Shown here piece after piece: positions 13,283 through 14,274 of a stretch of 14,274 nucleotides of DNA. Within the stretch, counting starts at the first letter, position 1; every line of letters starts with the position of its first letter. A program made the translations under genes and the position numbers. This stretch comes from Desulfobacterales bacterium. Lineage in GTDB: Bacteria > Desulfobacterota > Desulfobacteria > Desulfobacterales > JAFDCJ01. The stretch covers positions 5,631,565-5,645,838 of the forward strand of contig CP070771.1 in the NCBI GenBank assembly GCA_020345785.1, given 5' to 3'. Under the pieces are notes generated by a model that was given only the letters and a program-made list of their open reading frames with translations, was not told where the DNA came from and ran no database searches.

Positions 13283-14274
13283 ATGGAATCGATGAAGTAT
13301 TTCGCAGGAATTGATGCCGGTACGACTGGCACCACAGTGATGATTGTAGACCTCAAAGGGAGAGTGGTTGGAAGTGCCTACAGGGAATACAACTGCCTTT
13401 ATCCCCATCCCGGGTGGGTAGAGCAGGATATAGAACTAGTATGGGAGAAGATATGTCAAGCCAGCAGAGAAGTCATCTTGAGGACAGGCATTGATCCATC
13501 CTCAGTGGCATCCATTGGTGTATCAAGCCAAAGAGGGACCTTCGTTTGCGTTGATTCCTCCTGTAATCCGCTTCATAAATCGATCGTATGGAATGATTGC
13601 CGTGCCACGGAACAAGCCATTAAACTTGCTCAGCGAATTGGCGACGACCGCTATCAACAGATTACAGGTATGCCGGTATCTGCGGTTTGGGCTGCCTCAA
13701 AGATCATGTGGCTTGTCGAGCATCATCCGGATGTTATCGATAATACTTTCAAAATAATAAACGGGCAGGAATTTATCCTGAATAGACTTGGAGCAGATAC
13801 TCTGTTTTCGGATCCCGCTTCCTTAACCCTTAATGGAATGATGGAAATCGATCGGCTGGGATGGAGTGATGAAGTCATATCAGCCCTGGGGCTATCGAAG
13901 GACAAGTTTCCGGACATAGTGACTCCGGCAAGGCAAGAAGGGGTAGTTTCGCCTTCGGCTGCATTGAAAAGCGGCTTTGCAAAGGGTACGCCGGTTTGCA
14001 GAGGCGGAGGAGATCAACAGTGCGCCGCTGTCGGCTCCGGCGTTATTGAGGAGGGCATGGCCGAAATTACCATAGGAACGGCTGCGATGATGGTGGCCCA
14101 CATCGACAGCCGGAAAAAAGACCCCGACCGATGCGCTTACATTGGGGGACACGCGCTCCCCAACAAGTGGGATATGGAAGGAGGGGCTTTCGCCACGGGG
14201 GCTTGTTTACGTTGGTGGAGAGATAATTTCGCCCATATGGAATCCCAGATTGCCAGTCATCTCGACCTGGATGT
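13283..14274 (+). CDS. FGGY-family carbohydrate kinase, 3' end beyond the window
   Basis: The first 330 residues of a kinase that usually has about 490-520 are present; the window ends within the gene. The N-terminal phosphate loop is GIDAGTTGTTVMIVD (9-23). GVSSQRGTFVCVD (79-91) and WNDCRA (103-108) match the ketose/polyol kinase layout. GGGDQQCAAVGSG (241-253) carries the likely catalytic base Asp244. MEGGAFATGACLRWWRDNF (298-316) continues into the second ATPase domain and resembles LsrK and xylulokinase-like proteins. The enzyme should phosphorylate a sugar, ketose or polyol with ATP. The ATG at 13283 has GAGG about 9 bp upstream; a second in-frame ATG at 13292 is possible. It shares the strand and probably the pathway with the cluster before it, and its product could be the effector of the SorC-type regulator. 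Confidence 0.88.
   Translation, partial: MESMKYFAGIDAGTTGTTVMIVDLKGRVVGSAYREYNCLYPHPGWVEQDIELVWEKICQASREVILRTGIDPSSVASIGVSSQRGTFVCVDSSCNPLHKSIVWNDCRATEQAIKLAQRIGDDRYQQITGMPVSAVWAASKIMWLVEHHPDVIDNTFKIINGQEFILNRLGADTLFSDPASLTLNGMMEIDRLGWSDEVISALGLSKDKFPDIVTPARQEGVVSPSAALKSGFAKGTPVCRGGGDQQCAAVGSGVIEEGMAEITIGTAAMMVAHIDSRKKDPDRCAYIGGHALPNKWDMEGGAFATGACLRWWRDNFAHMESQIASHLDLD

Overview
The window looks like a chromosomal segment of a Gram-negative bacterium. I would guess an uncultured Desulfobacterota or similar proteobacterium. This rests on moderate GC content, Shine-Dalgarno-led genes, a Tat-exported amide-type binding protein, and intergenic regions filled with palindromic repeats of a kind common in such genomes. 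The phylum is an inference. No rRNA, complete tRNA, CRISPR array or transposase gene was found.

Left part (1-4803, minus strand): an amino-acid uptake operon. In transcription order it holds a fold-type IV PLP aminotransferase (4803-3886), a periplasmic binding protein (3826-2993), two HisM/GlnP-type permeases (2983-2306 and 2029-1361) and a GlnQ-type ATPase (939-127). The last two junctions are widened to about 276 and 421 bp and hold repeats: a heptanucleotide tandem repeat, a palindrome, and a 274-bp element with two inverted arms. The aminotransferase lacks the usual PLP-anchoring Glu, and the binding protein lacks the usual Asp for the ligand amino group. The ligand may therefore not be an ordinary L-amino acid.

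Middle (4804-5259): the divergent control region. On the plus strand it carries a decayed fragment of a GntR/FadR-type (FCD) regulator with two in-frame stops. This is followed by a good sigma70-like promoter for a SorC-family regulator whose mRNA may be almost leaderless.

Right part (5260-14274, plus strand): a compact catabolic cluster. It holds a SorC-type regulator, a Tat-exported Urt/Fmd-type amide binding protein, two LivH/LivM-type permeases, two LivG/LivF-type ATPases, a formamidase/acetamidase-family enzyme and a transglutaminase-fold protein. After three tandem hairpins and a new promoter comes an FGGY sugar kinase cut by the window end. Overlapping starts and short gaps show translational coupling through most of the cluster.

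Taken together (inference), the cell would import an amide-containing compound, cleave its amide bonds with the amidase and perhaps the transglutaminase-fold protein, and phosphorylate a released sugar- or polyol-like part. SorC regulators usually sense phosphorylated sugars, so the kinase product could be the inducer, as in the LsrK/LsrR arrangement. I do not know this combination as a described pathway.
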